DNA from: a virus
Reading direction: 5' to 3' (one strand)
DNA length: 28,499 nucleotides
Virus record (IMG/VR): IMGVR_UViG_3300033233_000141
Location: 1-28,499 of that record
Part shown: piece after piece, positions 1-6,353 of the stretch
How positions within the stretch are numbered: the first letter of the stretch is position 1
Layout of the letters: each line of letters opens with the position of its first letter
Notes under the pieces: generated by a model
What the model saw: the letters and a program-made list of their open reading frames with translations, nothing else
Database searches by the model: none
Told to the model about the DNA's origin: nothing
Translations under genes and position numbers: made by a program

Positions 1-904
1 CGAACGTGCGGTCCGGGCGCTTCGGGTCGGGCGTCCACGAGTCGGGCTTCTTGAGCAGCGCCTCCACGTCGGGGAGGTCGGACTTGCGCTCGTACGAGAC
101 GAGTTCCGTCGCGGCGCCTTCACCGACGCACCCACCCAGCAGGCGGGTCTTGTTGTCGTTGTCACCGAACACGGTGAGCGTGGCGTGCAGCCGCGCAGCC
201 GCGTCCCACGTACGGGGCGTTGCGATCGCCATCGGGAACCGGCCGCGCGCCTTGTCCGGCGACTCGCGGAACAACGGCGCGCGCTTGCTGAGGAACGCAG
301 CGATGAGCGCACGCGACAGCGGCAACTGCCGGTCCCACGCCTGCTGGTCGAACGTCGGCAGGTTGTCCACGACCGTGGCACCCGACAGCATGTACTCGGA
401 CCACTCGCTCACGTCCGGCCCCGGCCACGTCAGGTGCACGAAGCGGTTGGCCATCGAGTCACTCTGCTCGTGACCACCGGCAGCCTGCTCGGGAGGGTTC
501 GCTGCGGCAGCGAAGCGCACGTTCGTCAGCTTCGTGTCGCCAGCAACACCCTCCAGCACGAGGCGCAGCAGCGCTGCCTGCACGGCCGGGGGCGCCGTGC
601 TCACTTCGTCGAGGAACAGGATTCCGCCGCCCTGCTCGATGAGGCGCATCGCCCACTCCATCGGGAGACGCTTCACCCTGTCACCGTCCGGCCACAGCGC
701 ACCGCCGATGTCGGTCGGGTCGCAGATGCTGGCGATGAGGGTCTCCATCGGCAGGTCGAGCCGCTGCGCCAGCGCGTTCATCACGCTGGTCTTCGCTTCA
801 CCCGGCGCGCCCCACGCCAGCGGCGGCAGGCAGCCCGGGGTCACGAGGCAGTAGTACATGCAGCGAACGACAGCAGCGAACGAGGTCATCGGATTGTTGC
901 TCAT
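1..904 (-). CDS. MoxR-type AAA+ ATPase (3' end beyond window)
   Basis: The minus-strand frame starts at ATG 904 and stays open to the left edge (301 codons, no stop), so it is C-terminally truncated by the window. I read the translation directly. It has a Walker A at residues 32-39 (GAPGEAKT), a Walker B at 95-100 (ILFLDE), a sensor-1 like Asn in AAANPPE (N136) and a candidate arginine finger in MANRF (R154). This is the layout of MoxR/RavA-like AAA+ ATPases, which usually act as chaperones with a von Willebrand factor A protein on metal- or complex-assembly tasks. The VWA partner, if present, should lie just left of the window. A GGAG lies about 10 bases upstream, in a leader resembling that of the gene starting at 1390. 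The ATPase call is firm; its role in the phage is unknown. Confidence 0.85.
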   Translation of the reverse strand, partial: MSNNPMTSFAAVVRCMYYCLVTPGCLPPLAWGAPGEAKTSVMNALAQRLDLPMETLIASICDPTDIGGALWPDGDRVKRLPMEWAMRLIEQGGGILFLDEVSTAPPAVQAALLRLVLEGVAGDTKLTNVRFAAAANPPEQAAGGHEQSDSMANRFVHLTWPGPDVSEWSEYMLSGATVVDNLPTFDQQAWDRQLPLSRALIAAFLSKRAPLFRESPDKARGRFPMAIATPRTWDAAARLHATLTVFGDNDNKTRLLGGCVGEGAATELVSYERKSDLPDVEALLKKPDSWTPDPKRPDRTF

Positions 905-917
905 GGTCGTGTGTCTC

Positions 918-929
918 CGTACAGCGTTG
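918..929 (-). repeat. Direct repeat copy 1 in the leader of the AAA+ gene
   Basis: The 12 bases CAACGCTGTACG (minus strand) occur here and again at 1449-1460. Here they run into GGAGACACACGACC and the ATG at 904, so they form part of a ribosome-binding leader. Confidence 0.6.
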
Positions 930-932
930 GGG

Positions 933-1145
933 TCAGTAGGTGTCCGCCAGAGCAGCGGCTTCCTTCGGGAACAGCAGCACGTACGCGGCCGCATCGCGGG
1001 CCGACTTGTTGAAGCGAGGCTTGCTGAGGTGGTCCAGCACTCCGCCGTGTTCCACGCGCATCGCGGCTTCCACGAGGCGCGGGTTCGCGTCCTCCCAGAT
1101 TGTGCCGCTCAGCGCGAACGCGATGAGCTTCTCGTAGCCGCTCAC
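933..1145 (-). CDS. Small hypothetical protein (70 aa)
   Basis: The start is GTG at 1145, whose bases overlap the TGA of the upstream gene (GTGA, 4-base overlap), a typical coupled junction. No good Shine-Dalgarno precedes it, so re-initiation after the upstream gene is likely. The 70-residue product begins MSGYEKLIAFAL, is mostly helical by eye and slightly charged, and has no recognisable motif. Its composition is protein-like, unlike the adjacent non-coding region. It sits between another small unknown gene and the MoxR-type ATPase, so it may belong to the same functional unit. No function is assigned. Confidence 0.65.
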   Translation of the reverse strand: MSGYEKLIAFALSGTIWEDANPRLVEAAMRVEHGGVLDHLSKPRFNKSARDAAAYVLLFPKEAAALADTY

Positions 1146-1390
1146 CGCACACCCACCAGCCGGAACTTCCGGTAGAACTTCTTGACGCTAATCATTTCCG
1201 CCTCGGGCATGTTGGCCGGGGCGTCGGCGTCGTGGAAGTCAACGTAGAGCGTGGACTTGCCCATCACGAGCCGTTCAGCGACGACGCGGTAGCCAGTGAT
1301 GCGGTCCTCGTACAGGCCGTTCAGCAGCACACGCTTCCCGCCAATGCACTCCTGCAACATCGCAACCGGCATCCAGACGTTCGTGGTCAT
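1142..1390 (-). CDS. Small hypothetical protein (82 aa)
   Basis: ATG at 1390 is preceded by GGAGA about 7 bases upstream, in a leader (CTGAACGGAGAACGACA) very like that of the AAA+ gene at 904. The 82-residue product (MTTNVWMPVAML...) mixes beta-like hydrophobic stretches with a basic C-terminus (VKKFYRKFRLVGVR). It resembles small phage proteins of unknown function; I recognise no domain. It is the first gene after the long non-coding stretch 1391-2186, so it may head a separate transcript with the two genes to its left. Confidence 0.65.
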   Translation of the reverse strand: MTTNVWMPVAMLQECIGGKRVLLNGLYEDRITGYRVVAERLVMGKSTLYVDFHDADAPANMPEAEMISVKKFYRKFRLVGVR

Positions 1391-1448
1391 TGTCGTTCTC
1401 CGTTCAGTGGTGTTCCGCCATGCACTTCAAGTGGTGGTCGGTGTGAGT

Positions 1449-1460
1449 CGTACAGCGTTG
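1449..1460 (-). repeat. Direct repeat copy 2 inside the non-coding region (pseudo-leader)
   Basis: This is the second copy of CAACGCTGTACG (first copy 918-929). The following bases also resemble the AAA+ gene leader (ACTCACACCGACCACC against GGAGACACACGACCATG), but the GGAG and ATG are lost. It looks like a degenerate duplicate of a translation leader. Confidence 0.5.
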
Positions 1461-1462
1461 CT

Positions 1463-1500
1463 GCGGAGGTGGTCGTCGCGTAACTCGCTCGCACCTCCGC
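1463..1500. repeat. Inverted repeat, 9-bp perfect stem, 20-base loop
   Basis: GCGGAGGTG at 1463-1471 is the exact reverse complement of CACCTCCGC at 1492-1500. It lies inside the gene-free region and is one of several local stems that suggest a folded transcript. Confidence 0.6.
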
Positions 1501-1711
1501 GCCGCGGACCGCAAGCACGGCGCCAGCCGTGTCCCGCAGAACCGCTCGTTGCCAGACTTCCCTCTCGCCGCCCGTCTCCGGTCGGTGCCCAGTCCGCTCT
1601 GCTCGGCTCTCGCCACTGCGGTGGAACAAGTCGTGCGGCGGTATGCGTTGCGCCCGCGCCGCAGCGACCTGCTTTGAGGTACTCCGTCTGGCTTTCCTGC
1701 CCCGGCCTTTC

Positions 1712-1729
1712 GCGGAGGGCATCCTCCGC
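1712..1729. repeat. Inverted repeat, 7-bp perfect stem, 4-base loop
   Basis: GCGGAGG at 1712-1718 pairs with CCTCCGC at 1723-1729 around a 4-base loop. It lies inside the gene-free region 1391-2186. Confidence 0.6.
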
Positions 1730-2108
1730 TCCCGCGCTCCCCTCCGACCTCGTAGGTCATCGGGCACTCCCGCGCGCTCCTGCCGTTGCTCCGGTTGTCG
1801 GAGGGTCGCCGCTTTGGGCTTCCCGCTGTCGCTCCCTCCTCCGCTGCCCGGCGCCCTACCCGGAGGTCGCCGTTACTGCAAGGGGAACTCTGCTCTCCCT
1901 GCCCCGGGCGCACAAGGTATTTTTATGCTTTGCAGGGTGCTCGCTGGAGACCGAGCATGGCTCGGCCAGTTCGTCACGGTGCGCAGCGCGACCGCATGCA
2001 GCTCGGTCTGGCGCGGGCGTCACCAGCGGGGGCAGGTTTGCAGCTGCCACGGCCCCGCAGAACTCCTGTGATTTCAGCACTCGTGCCCATAAGGCCGAGG
2101 AGCACAGC

Positions 2109-2143
2109 AAGGTGCCGCGAGGCCCTCTGGCGGCCTCCACCTT
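2109..2143 (-). repeat. Two-part hairpin just downstream of the glycosyltransferase gene
   Basis: On the minus strand AAGGTG pairs with CACCTT on the outside, and an inner AGGCC pairs with GGCCT, about 45 bases after the glycosyltransferase stop. No U-run follows, so it is not a classical terminator. It could be the first stem of a structured RNA or an mRNA 3'-end stabiliser. Confidence 0.45.
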
Positions 2144-2186
2144 TAGAATGCAGCGGGCCGGGCCGGGGGGCGCCCGGGAGGCCGGG

Positions 2187-3182
2187 CTAGGGCAGCAGCG
2201 CCTCGGTGAACGGGCGTGGGCCGTGCGCTGCCAGCGCGTGCTGCCCCGCGGCCAGTAGCGCCCGGTGGCGCTCAGGCTCCATCCGCCGCATGAGCACGTC
2301 CGCCAGCATGGCGCCACCGGACACGCCGATGCAGTTCACCTCGTCCACCAGCTCGGACTCCGGCAAACCCAGCCACCGTTCAGCCACGACCGGCACGGTG
2401 CACGCGGCCCATGCTTCAAGTGTGGTGAGCTGCGTGCCTCCGCCATCGCCAGCGATTGTGCTCATGTCCACACCGTAGAGCGCCATCCCGGCCATGTACT
2501 CGCCAGCGCCCGGCTGCCGCGGATACGTGCCCCCGTAAAGGCTGCGCCAGCCAGCGAAGTCGGCGTCGAGTTTGTGGTGTGTGTACATCCTGTTCTCCGC
2601 TCCGAAGATGCGGACGCGCGCGCGCTGCGGCAGAACGAGGTTCGCGCGCAGGATGACGTCGGTGTTCTTATCGAAGTCCAGCCGCGAGTACGCGATGGCG
2701 TGGTACTCGCGCTTCGCAGGGGCGCGCGTCAGCCCCGGGACGTACGGCATGGGGACAAAGCTGATGCGAGGGCCGAGGTCGGCCAACAGCCGCTCGTTGC
2801 TGCGCCGGAATACGACGACACGGTTGGCGCGCGCGAGCACGGCGCGACTCTCTGGGCGCAGCTCGGTAGGGTCGTGGAACACTACCGCGGCCCCGTGCGC
2901 GACGAGAGCCTCGGCCTCGCCCCAATGTTTCGGGTCGGTGGCCATGATGAAGGTGTCCGACGCATGGCACAGCTGCTCGGCCGTCCGCAGCGACACATTC
3001 ATATACGGGAACAGCTCGCCGAACATGCGCTCCTTGCCCTCGGTCTTGGCGCCAACGCGGTACACGTGCACGGGGAACCCGCACCGGATGAGTGACTCGC
3101 GCGCGTGGGCGAGCGCTGTGACCCAGCCTCCGTACATGGCCTCAGCGAGGTAGAACAGCGCTACCGGCCTCCGCTTAATCAC
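2187..3182 (-). CDS. GT-B fold glycosyltransferase of the DNA-modification cassette
   Basis: The start is GTG at 3182, overlapping the dioxygenase stop by 8 bases; the product is 331 residues. The N-terminal half (about 1-150) reads as a Rossmann-like domain and the C-terminal half (about 160-331) as the donor-binding domain. Residues 164-176 (AYSRLDFDKNTDV) correspond to the opening strand of that domain. The stretch 246-266 (DGGGTQLTTLEAW..., E256) matches the acidic and glycine-rich nucleotide-sugar-binding segment of GT4-like enzymes. Phage TET/JBP genes are known to be accompanied by glycosyltransferases that decorate hydroxymethylated bases in DNA. Position and overlap make that the best role here. 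The sugar and linkage cannot be read from sequence. It is unlike T4 alpha- or beta-glucosyltransferase in obvious motifs, and a role in glycosylating a virion protein is the main alternative. Confidence 0.8.
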   Translation of the reverse strand: MIKRRPVALFYLAEAMYGGWVTALAHARESLIRCGFPVHVYRVGAKTEGKERMFGELFPYMNVSLRTAEQLCHASDTFIMATDPKHWGEAEALVAHGAAVVFHDPTELRPESRAVLARANRVVVFRRSNERLLADLGPRISFVPMPYVPGLTRAPAKREYHAIAYSRLDFDKNTDVILRANLVLPQRARVRIFGAENRMYTHHKLDADFAGWRSLYGGTYPRQPGAGEYMAGMALYGVDMSTIAGDGGGTQLTTLEAWAACTVPVVAERWLGLPESELVDEVNCIGVSGGAMLADVLMRRMEPERHRALLAAGQHALAAHGPRPFTEALLP

Positions 3183-4080
3183 GAAGGCGCTGCCCCGGCA
3201 GCCTGCCCTTCGCGCGGGCAAGCTCCTGCTCCGCCGTGCCGCAGGAGACCATGTGCTCGCGGTAGTAGAACACGCAGCTGATGCGCTCGAACCGCTTCTT
3301 GTCGCCCACGATGTCGGTGTTGCCGTGCCACTCGTGCACGTCAGCGAGCAGCAGGTCGCGGTTGCCCATGTCGAACGCCACGCGGTACTTCGGCAGCACG
3401 AAGTGCGAGCCCGAGTAGTGCCCCTTGCGGAACACAGTCATCACGCCGAACCCTTCCTTCAGGTCACCTTGGTCCTTGTGAACGCGCGTGGGGTAGTTGC
3501 GGTTCACCGTGATGGTGGTGAACACCGTGCCCGGGATGATGAAGTCCTTGCTCGTGCGGTCGCACACCGAGAGCTGCGCCGCATAGCGTTCCGGCGCGTG
3601 CTCTGCGAACAGACCGTCCACCGTGCGGATGAACGGCATGGCCTCGTTGAACAGGTCGGCGTGGTCCATGTTGAAGGCGGTCGTGCGGCAGTACGGCATG
3701 CGCGAGTAGCGGTCCATGAAGCCCATCACGCCACTGACCGCGTGCTCCATGCCGTGTGCCTTCAGCTCGGACACGCGGATGGCGCTGGTCTTGCTCTTGG
3801 AGCCGTCCGCCTTGATGCGCACATTCGGACGACGCCCGATTGTGCTGATGCCGCGGTTGGTCGGCGCTCCCTCCATCGCGCGGAACACCGGATAGGCGGA
3901 TAGCGTCTGGTCCTCGGGGAGCGCCTCGCGCAGGTACACGGCCAGCAGGCTGCCGTCAGGCTTCAGCAGCTTCACGCTGCGGCGGAACACAGTGTCGTAG
4001 CTCGCGGGCGCGAGACGCGCGCCGCACAGCGCATCGCACTCCTCGTCCGTCATCCGCGGCTCGACCGTGTAGCTCTGCAC
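3175..4080 (-). CDS. TET/JBP-family 2-oxoglutarate/Fe(II) DNA dioxygenase
   Basis: The start is GTG at 4080 with AGGAG about 8 bases upstream, 2 bases after the ParB-like gene's stop; the product is 301 residues. The C-terminal double-stranded beta-helix carries the iron facial triad: H201-K-D203 in TRVHKDQGD, and H252 in DVHEWHGN. R266 (FERIS) is the likely 2-oxoglutarate ligand. Surrounding signatures (VNRNYPTRVHKD, EGFGVMTVFRKGHYSG, LPKYRVAFDM, RDLLLADVHEWHGN, CVFYYRE) are those I know from JBP/TET-type enzymes including phage members. The family oxidises the methyl group of a pyrimidine in DNA: thymine in JBP, 5-methylcytosine in TET and characterised phage relatives. The following glycosyltransferase suggests the hydroxymethyl product is capped with sugar. 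The family call is strong; the substrate (5-methylcytosine more likely than thymine) is inferred. Confidence 0.88.
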   Translation of the reverse strand: MQSYTVEPRMTDEECDALCGARLAPASYDTVFRRSVKLLKPDGSLLAVYLREALPEDQTLSAYPVFRAMEGAPTNRGISTIGRRPNVRIKADGSKSKTSAIRVSELKAHGMEHAVSGVMGFMDRYSRMPYCRTTAFNMDHADLFNEAMPFIRTVDGLFAEHAPERYAAQLSVCDRTSKDFIIPGTVFTTITVNRNYPTRVHKDQGDLKEGFGVMTVFRKGHYSGSHFVLPKYRVAFDMGNRDLLLADVHEWHGNTDIVGDKKRFERISCVFYYREHMVSCGTAEQELARAKGRLPGQRLRD

Positions 4081-4082
4081 GG

Positions 4083-4754
4083 CTACGACTCCTCGTGGGA
4101 TGCACCCGTCTGGAGGTCGTAACACTCCTTCACGCAGTGGCGCACGGTGTCGGTGATGTTCTCGGTGCCGTAGCGGGCGCGCAGCTCCGCCTCCCACTTG
4201 ATGAACTCGGGGTGCGTCACCGTGTCGAGGAACAGCTGCACCATGCGCACGTGACTGGGCTGGAGCGACGGGTCCACAGGCGCCGCGGCCGTAGCCGCGA
4301 CAGCGAGCGGCGCGTTGGGCGCGGGCATGGCGGGCAACTCCAGCACGACGTGCTCGGTGCGTATGCGGTCGAGCAGCTCATCCAGTTCCGGCGAGGACGA
4401 AGCGGCCACTTGCTCCAGCAGCGTGCGCAGGGCGGTCTGGTCGGCCTCGGCCATCTGGCTGATGGGGTCGGCCGCGAGCAGGTACTTGCCTGCCTCCTCG
4501 TCGTCGAGGTCCACGACGAGCACCGGCACCTGCTGGTCCGGGTCCAGCCCGGCGCGCAGGTGCCCGTCGAGCAGCTCCAGTGAGCCATCCGGCAGCTCGC
4601 GTGCGATGAGCGCGTCGGCCCACCCGATTTCGCCAAGCAGGGCACGTACGGCGCTCTGCTGGGCTTCGGGGTGCTTGCGCCAGTTACGCGGGTTGGCCAG
4701 CAGGTCGCTGGCCTTGACGCGTCGCAGCTCCTTGATGCGGTCCTTCGTTTGCAC
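4083..4754 (-). CDS. ParB/Srx-like N-terminal domain protein
   Basis: The start is GTG at 4754, preceded by GGGGAGG at about 6 bases; the long open extension upstream overlaps the membrane-protein gene and is not believable. The product is 223 residues. Residues 10-70 carry the ParB N-terminal fold: LLANPRNWRKHP, then an EIGWADALIA strand and the ParB-box equivalent LLDGHLR (62-67). Residues 175-215 (HVRMVQLFLDT... TENITDTVRH) match a C-terminal segment I know from phage ParB-like proteins found beside DNA methylases. Such ParB-like domains are recurrent members of phage DNA-modification loci and may guide or regulate modification, or act as a nuclease or nucleotidase. Here the gene directly precedes the TET/JBP dioxygenase. 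A chromosome-partition role is unlikely, as no ParA is visible. Confidence 0.78.
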   Translation of the reverse strand: MQTKDRIKELRRVKASDLLANPRNWRKHPEAQQSAVRALLGEIGWADALIARELPDGSLELLDGHLRAGLDPDQQVPVLVVDLDDEEAGKYLLAADPISQMAEADQTALRTLLEQVAASSSPELDELLDRIRTEHVVLELPAMPAPNAPLAVAATAAAPVDPSLQPSHVRMVQLFLDTVTHPEFIKWEAELRARYGTENITDTVRHCVKECYDLQTGASHEES

Positions 4755-4777
4755 GTCCGGCCTCCCCTGCGATGGGA

Positions 4778-5230
4778 CTACCGCTTCCGCTCCACGTCCT
4801 TCCACAGCTGGAAGCCCAGCTCGGCCCACTCGCGGTGATTCTTCGGTCCCGAGTGCAGGCCGACAGCGATGGCGGTGGCCGCCACGGTGTTCGCCACGAC
4901 GGCCCACCACGGTGCGTGGGGCGCGCTCACGGCCGCTGCGGCTGCGGCGTGGGCCGCGGGCACCAGCGCCGGGAAGAACGCCTGCACGAGGCTCACGAGC
5001 GTGCTGGCGACGAACAGGACGAACGGCACCGCCTTCTTGACGAAGCCCTCGTTCCGGGTCAGCAACTGTGCCCCGGCGAACAGCATGAGCCCGCGCGCGA
5101 GCGGGTTCGCCAGCAGGAGGTTGATTGTGTCCATGACGCTCGGCGCGGCAGCAGCGGCTGCATCCGCGCCCCATGCGACCCCGAACGCGGCAAGCAGGGC
5201 AACGAACGCGACAGTGAGGATGCGCTTCAC
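4778..5230 (-). CDS. Membrane protein of the lysis cassette (putative holin or accessory)
   Basis: I place the start at GTG 5230 because GGGAGGT sits 5-6 bases upstream; an in-frame TTG at 5251 overlaps the previous stop (TTGA) but would carry that Shine-Dalgarno inside the gene. The product is 150 residues. It begins with a signal-like segment (VKRILTVAFVALLAAFG...WGADA, residues 1-24), then hydrophobic segments near 44-57, 67-90 and 107-124, separated by Ala-rich runs, and ends in a charged tail (QLWKDVERKR). Several membrane segments beside an amidase make a holin plausible. No holin family is recognised, and the signal-peptide-like start is unusual for one. Confidence 0.6.
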   Translation of the reverse strand: MKRILTVAFVALLAAFGVAWGADAAAAAAPSVMDTINLLLANPLARGLMLFAGAQLLTRNEGFVKKAVPFVLFVASTLVSLVQAFFPALVPAAHAAAAAAVSAPHAPWWAVVANTVAATAIAVGLHSGPKNHREWAELGFQLWKDVERKR

Positions 5231-5247
5231 GGTGTACCTCCCTTGGG

Positions 5248-5571
5248 TCAATGGGGCCAGAACCGCTCGGCCCCCACTTTGGTCAGTTCGGCGACGATGA
5301 CGAGTGCCGTGCAGAAGATGGCCAGCTTGCGGTCGTCGGCGCGAGCCTTCTCGGTCACGATGGCCAGCGTCGTGGTGACGTGAACCTTCAGGTCCGAGAC
5401 GGCTGCCTCGCGCGCATCGTCCGCCCGATGCAGGTGGGCGTCAAGGGCGACAGCGATGCCCGTGAGGCGCTCCGTGTTCACCGCCTGCCTTTGCGACGTA
5501 TCGGCCTGCGTTGCGGCGATGTTTGCGAGCTGCGACAGGATGGCCGCTTCTCCATCGGTAAGCGGTGTCAT
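5248..5571 (-). CDS. Single-TM coiled-coil protein, XhlA-like (lysis accessory or holin)
   Basis: ATG 5571 overlaps the endolysin TGA (ATGA) and has GGAGG 8 bases upstream; the in-frame GTG at 5577 is too close to that site. The 107-residue product has an amphipathic, probably coiled-coil region (about 5-80), then one membrane segment at about 83-100 (LAIFCTALVIVAEL) and a short tail. This topology is that of XhlA/haemolysin-type phage proteins, which cooperate with a holin and endolysin. Its position between the endolysin and a multi-segment membrane protein supports a lysis role. The assignment rests on topology and context, not on clear sequence identity. Confidence 0.6.
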   Translation of the reverse strand: MTPLTDGEAAILSQLANIAATQADTSQRQAVNTERLTGIAVALDAHLHRADDAREAAVSDLKVHVTTTLAIVTEKARADDRKLAIFCTALVIVAELTKVGAERFWPH

Positions 5572-5996
5572 GCGCACAGCCTCCGCAGTCGGTCGAGGTC
5601 GAACTGTGTGCCCGGGCAGCTCTTGTAAGTCGCATAGTCACGGTGCCCGACGATGTGCTCCACGGTCAGCTTGTACCGCTCCAGCCACGGGCGCACGACG
5701 TACTTGGCGGTGAACTCCAGCAGCGCGTCGCTCGGGGGCGCGAGGTCGTAGTTGCCGACGAGACAGACGTGCAGCGCCAGCTCGTTCATGTGCTGTTCCT
5801 TGCACGCAGCGGCCACCTCGTTCTCGGGGCGCCCGATGAACGCTTCGAGGTGGTCGTTCACCAGCTCCACGCCTGCGTGGTAGCCGATGTCGTGCCAGCC
5901 GAGCCCGATGTGGTAGCGCCGGATGGCCTGCCACGAGACGGTCTGCCCGTCCTCGGTGAGGCTGTGGTGAATCATCACGAATGCGCGCATGCCCAT
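5568..5996 (-). CDS. Endolysin: N-acetylmuramoyl-L-alanine amidase (T7 lysozyme type)
   Basis: ATG 5996 (an alternative ATG lies at 5990) begins 2 bases after the upstream stop, giving 142 residues, close to T7 lysozyme (151). It is a single Amidase_2/PGRP domain. The expected zinc ligands are H10 (MIHHS), H118 (VGHRD) and C127 (KSCPG). K125 aligns with the catalytic Lys of T7 lysozyme and Y39 (GYHAG) with its catalytic Tyr. It should cleave the amide bond between N-acetylmuramate and L-alanine in peptidoglycan. There is no cell-wall-binding domain and no signal peptide, so export would depend on a holin, consistent with the two membrane proteins that follow. Confidence 0.9.
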   Translation of the reverse strand: MGMRAFVMIHHSLTEDGQTVSWQAIRRYHIGLGWHDIGYHAGVELVNDHLEAFIGRPENEVAAACKEQHMNELALHVCLVGNYDLAPPSDALLEFTAKYVVRPWLERYKLTVEHIVGHRDYATYKSCPGTQFDLDRLRRLCA

Positions 5997-5998
5997 GA

Positions 5999-6343
5999 CT
6001 ACGCCCCCAGCGGATTGTCCTTGAAGACCAGCTCGAACTCCGGCCCGAAGTCCACCTTCGCGCTCGCGTCGGTGAAGCGCACGCGCAGCGTGTACGTCCC
6101 GCTCTTGAGCCCGCCGAGGTTCGCATGCGTGAGCAGGCTGCCAAGACCCGCGTACGTGACCTTGCCGTTGGCCGGGTCGGTGAGCGTCATGACGACATCG
6201 AACGGGAACGAGGGAAGGTCCGGGCACTTGCCCTGCATCTTGGCGCTGCCGCCCGACAGATTGATGGGCACGCCCGTGGTCGCGTCCACGAGCGTAACCA
6301 CGAGGTCCTTTCGGCTCGCACCGACCACGACTTCATCAGCCAC
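5999..6343 (-). CDS. BppU N-terminal-like baseplate/fibre adaptor (114 aa)
   Basis: The start is GTG 6343, strongly supported by AGGAGGT about 6 bases upstream. The 114-residue product reads as a single beta-sandwich: VTLVDATTGVPINLSGGSAKMQ, then PANGKVTYAGLG, GTYTLRVRFTDAS and FGPEFELVF. This pattern (a permitted-function strand, a Gly-rich AKM/KF segment, GKVTY, then a xGxY strand with a closing P) is that of BppU N-terminal domains and similar virion adaptors that link fibres to the tail tip. It follows the tail-tip genes and precedes the endolysin, which fits a small structural protein. Exact partners are unknown. Confidence 0.65.
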   Translation of the reverse strand: MADEVVVGASRKDLVVTLVDATTGVPINLSGGSAKMQGKCPDLPSFPFDVVMTLTDPANGKVTYAGLGSLLTHANLGGLKSGTYTLRVRFTDASAKVDFGPEFELVFKDNPLGA

Positions 6344-6353
6344 GAGTCACCTC

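Larger units (their letters stand above)
1391..2186 (-). other. Long gene-free, hairpin-rich region (candidate structured RNA or control region)
   Basis: About 800 bases separate the glycosyltransferase stop from the next start, while almost every other junction in the window is overlapping or a few bases long. Frames are open on both strands only because the sequence is GC-rich; their conceptual products are Arg/Ser/Pro/Ala-rich without domains, and third-position codon bias is absent by eye. Many perfect inverted repeats are present: 1463-1500 (9-bp stem), 1516-1531 (6 bp), 1712-1729 (7-bp stem, 4-base loop), 1746-1758 (5 bp), 1789-1803 (5 bp), 1951-1965 (6 bp) and 2109-2143 (two-part stem). 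The only AT-rich run is ATAAAAATA at 1918-1926 (minus). A large structured RNA, a replication or packaging site, or a decayed gene are all possible. I see no match to RNase P RNA, tmRNA or group II intron consensus. Confidence 0.5.

Noticed and set aside
1404-1913. Minus-strand open frame of 169 codons in the same region
   Set aside because: Codon third positions show no bias, the product is low-complexity and basic, and several hairpins cross it. It ends against the leader of the next gene without a coupled junction.
1918-1926. AT-rich ATAAAAATA as a promoter -10 element
   Set aside because: No convincing -35 element is found at 16-18 bases on either side; kept only as a descriptive note.
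1296-2258. Plus-strand open frame of 320 codons over the non-coding region
   Set aside because: It overlaps two minus-strand genes at its ends, its product is Arg/Ser/Pro-rich without recognisable segments, and there is no upstream Shine-Dalgarno.
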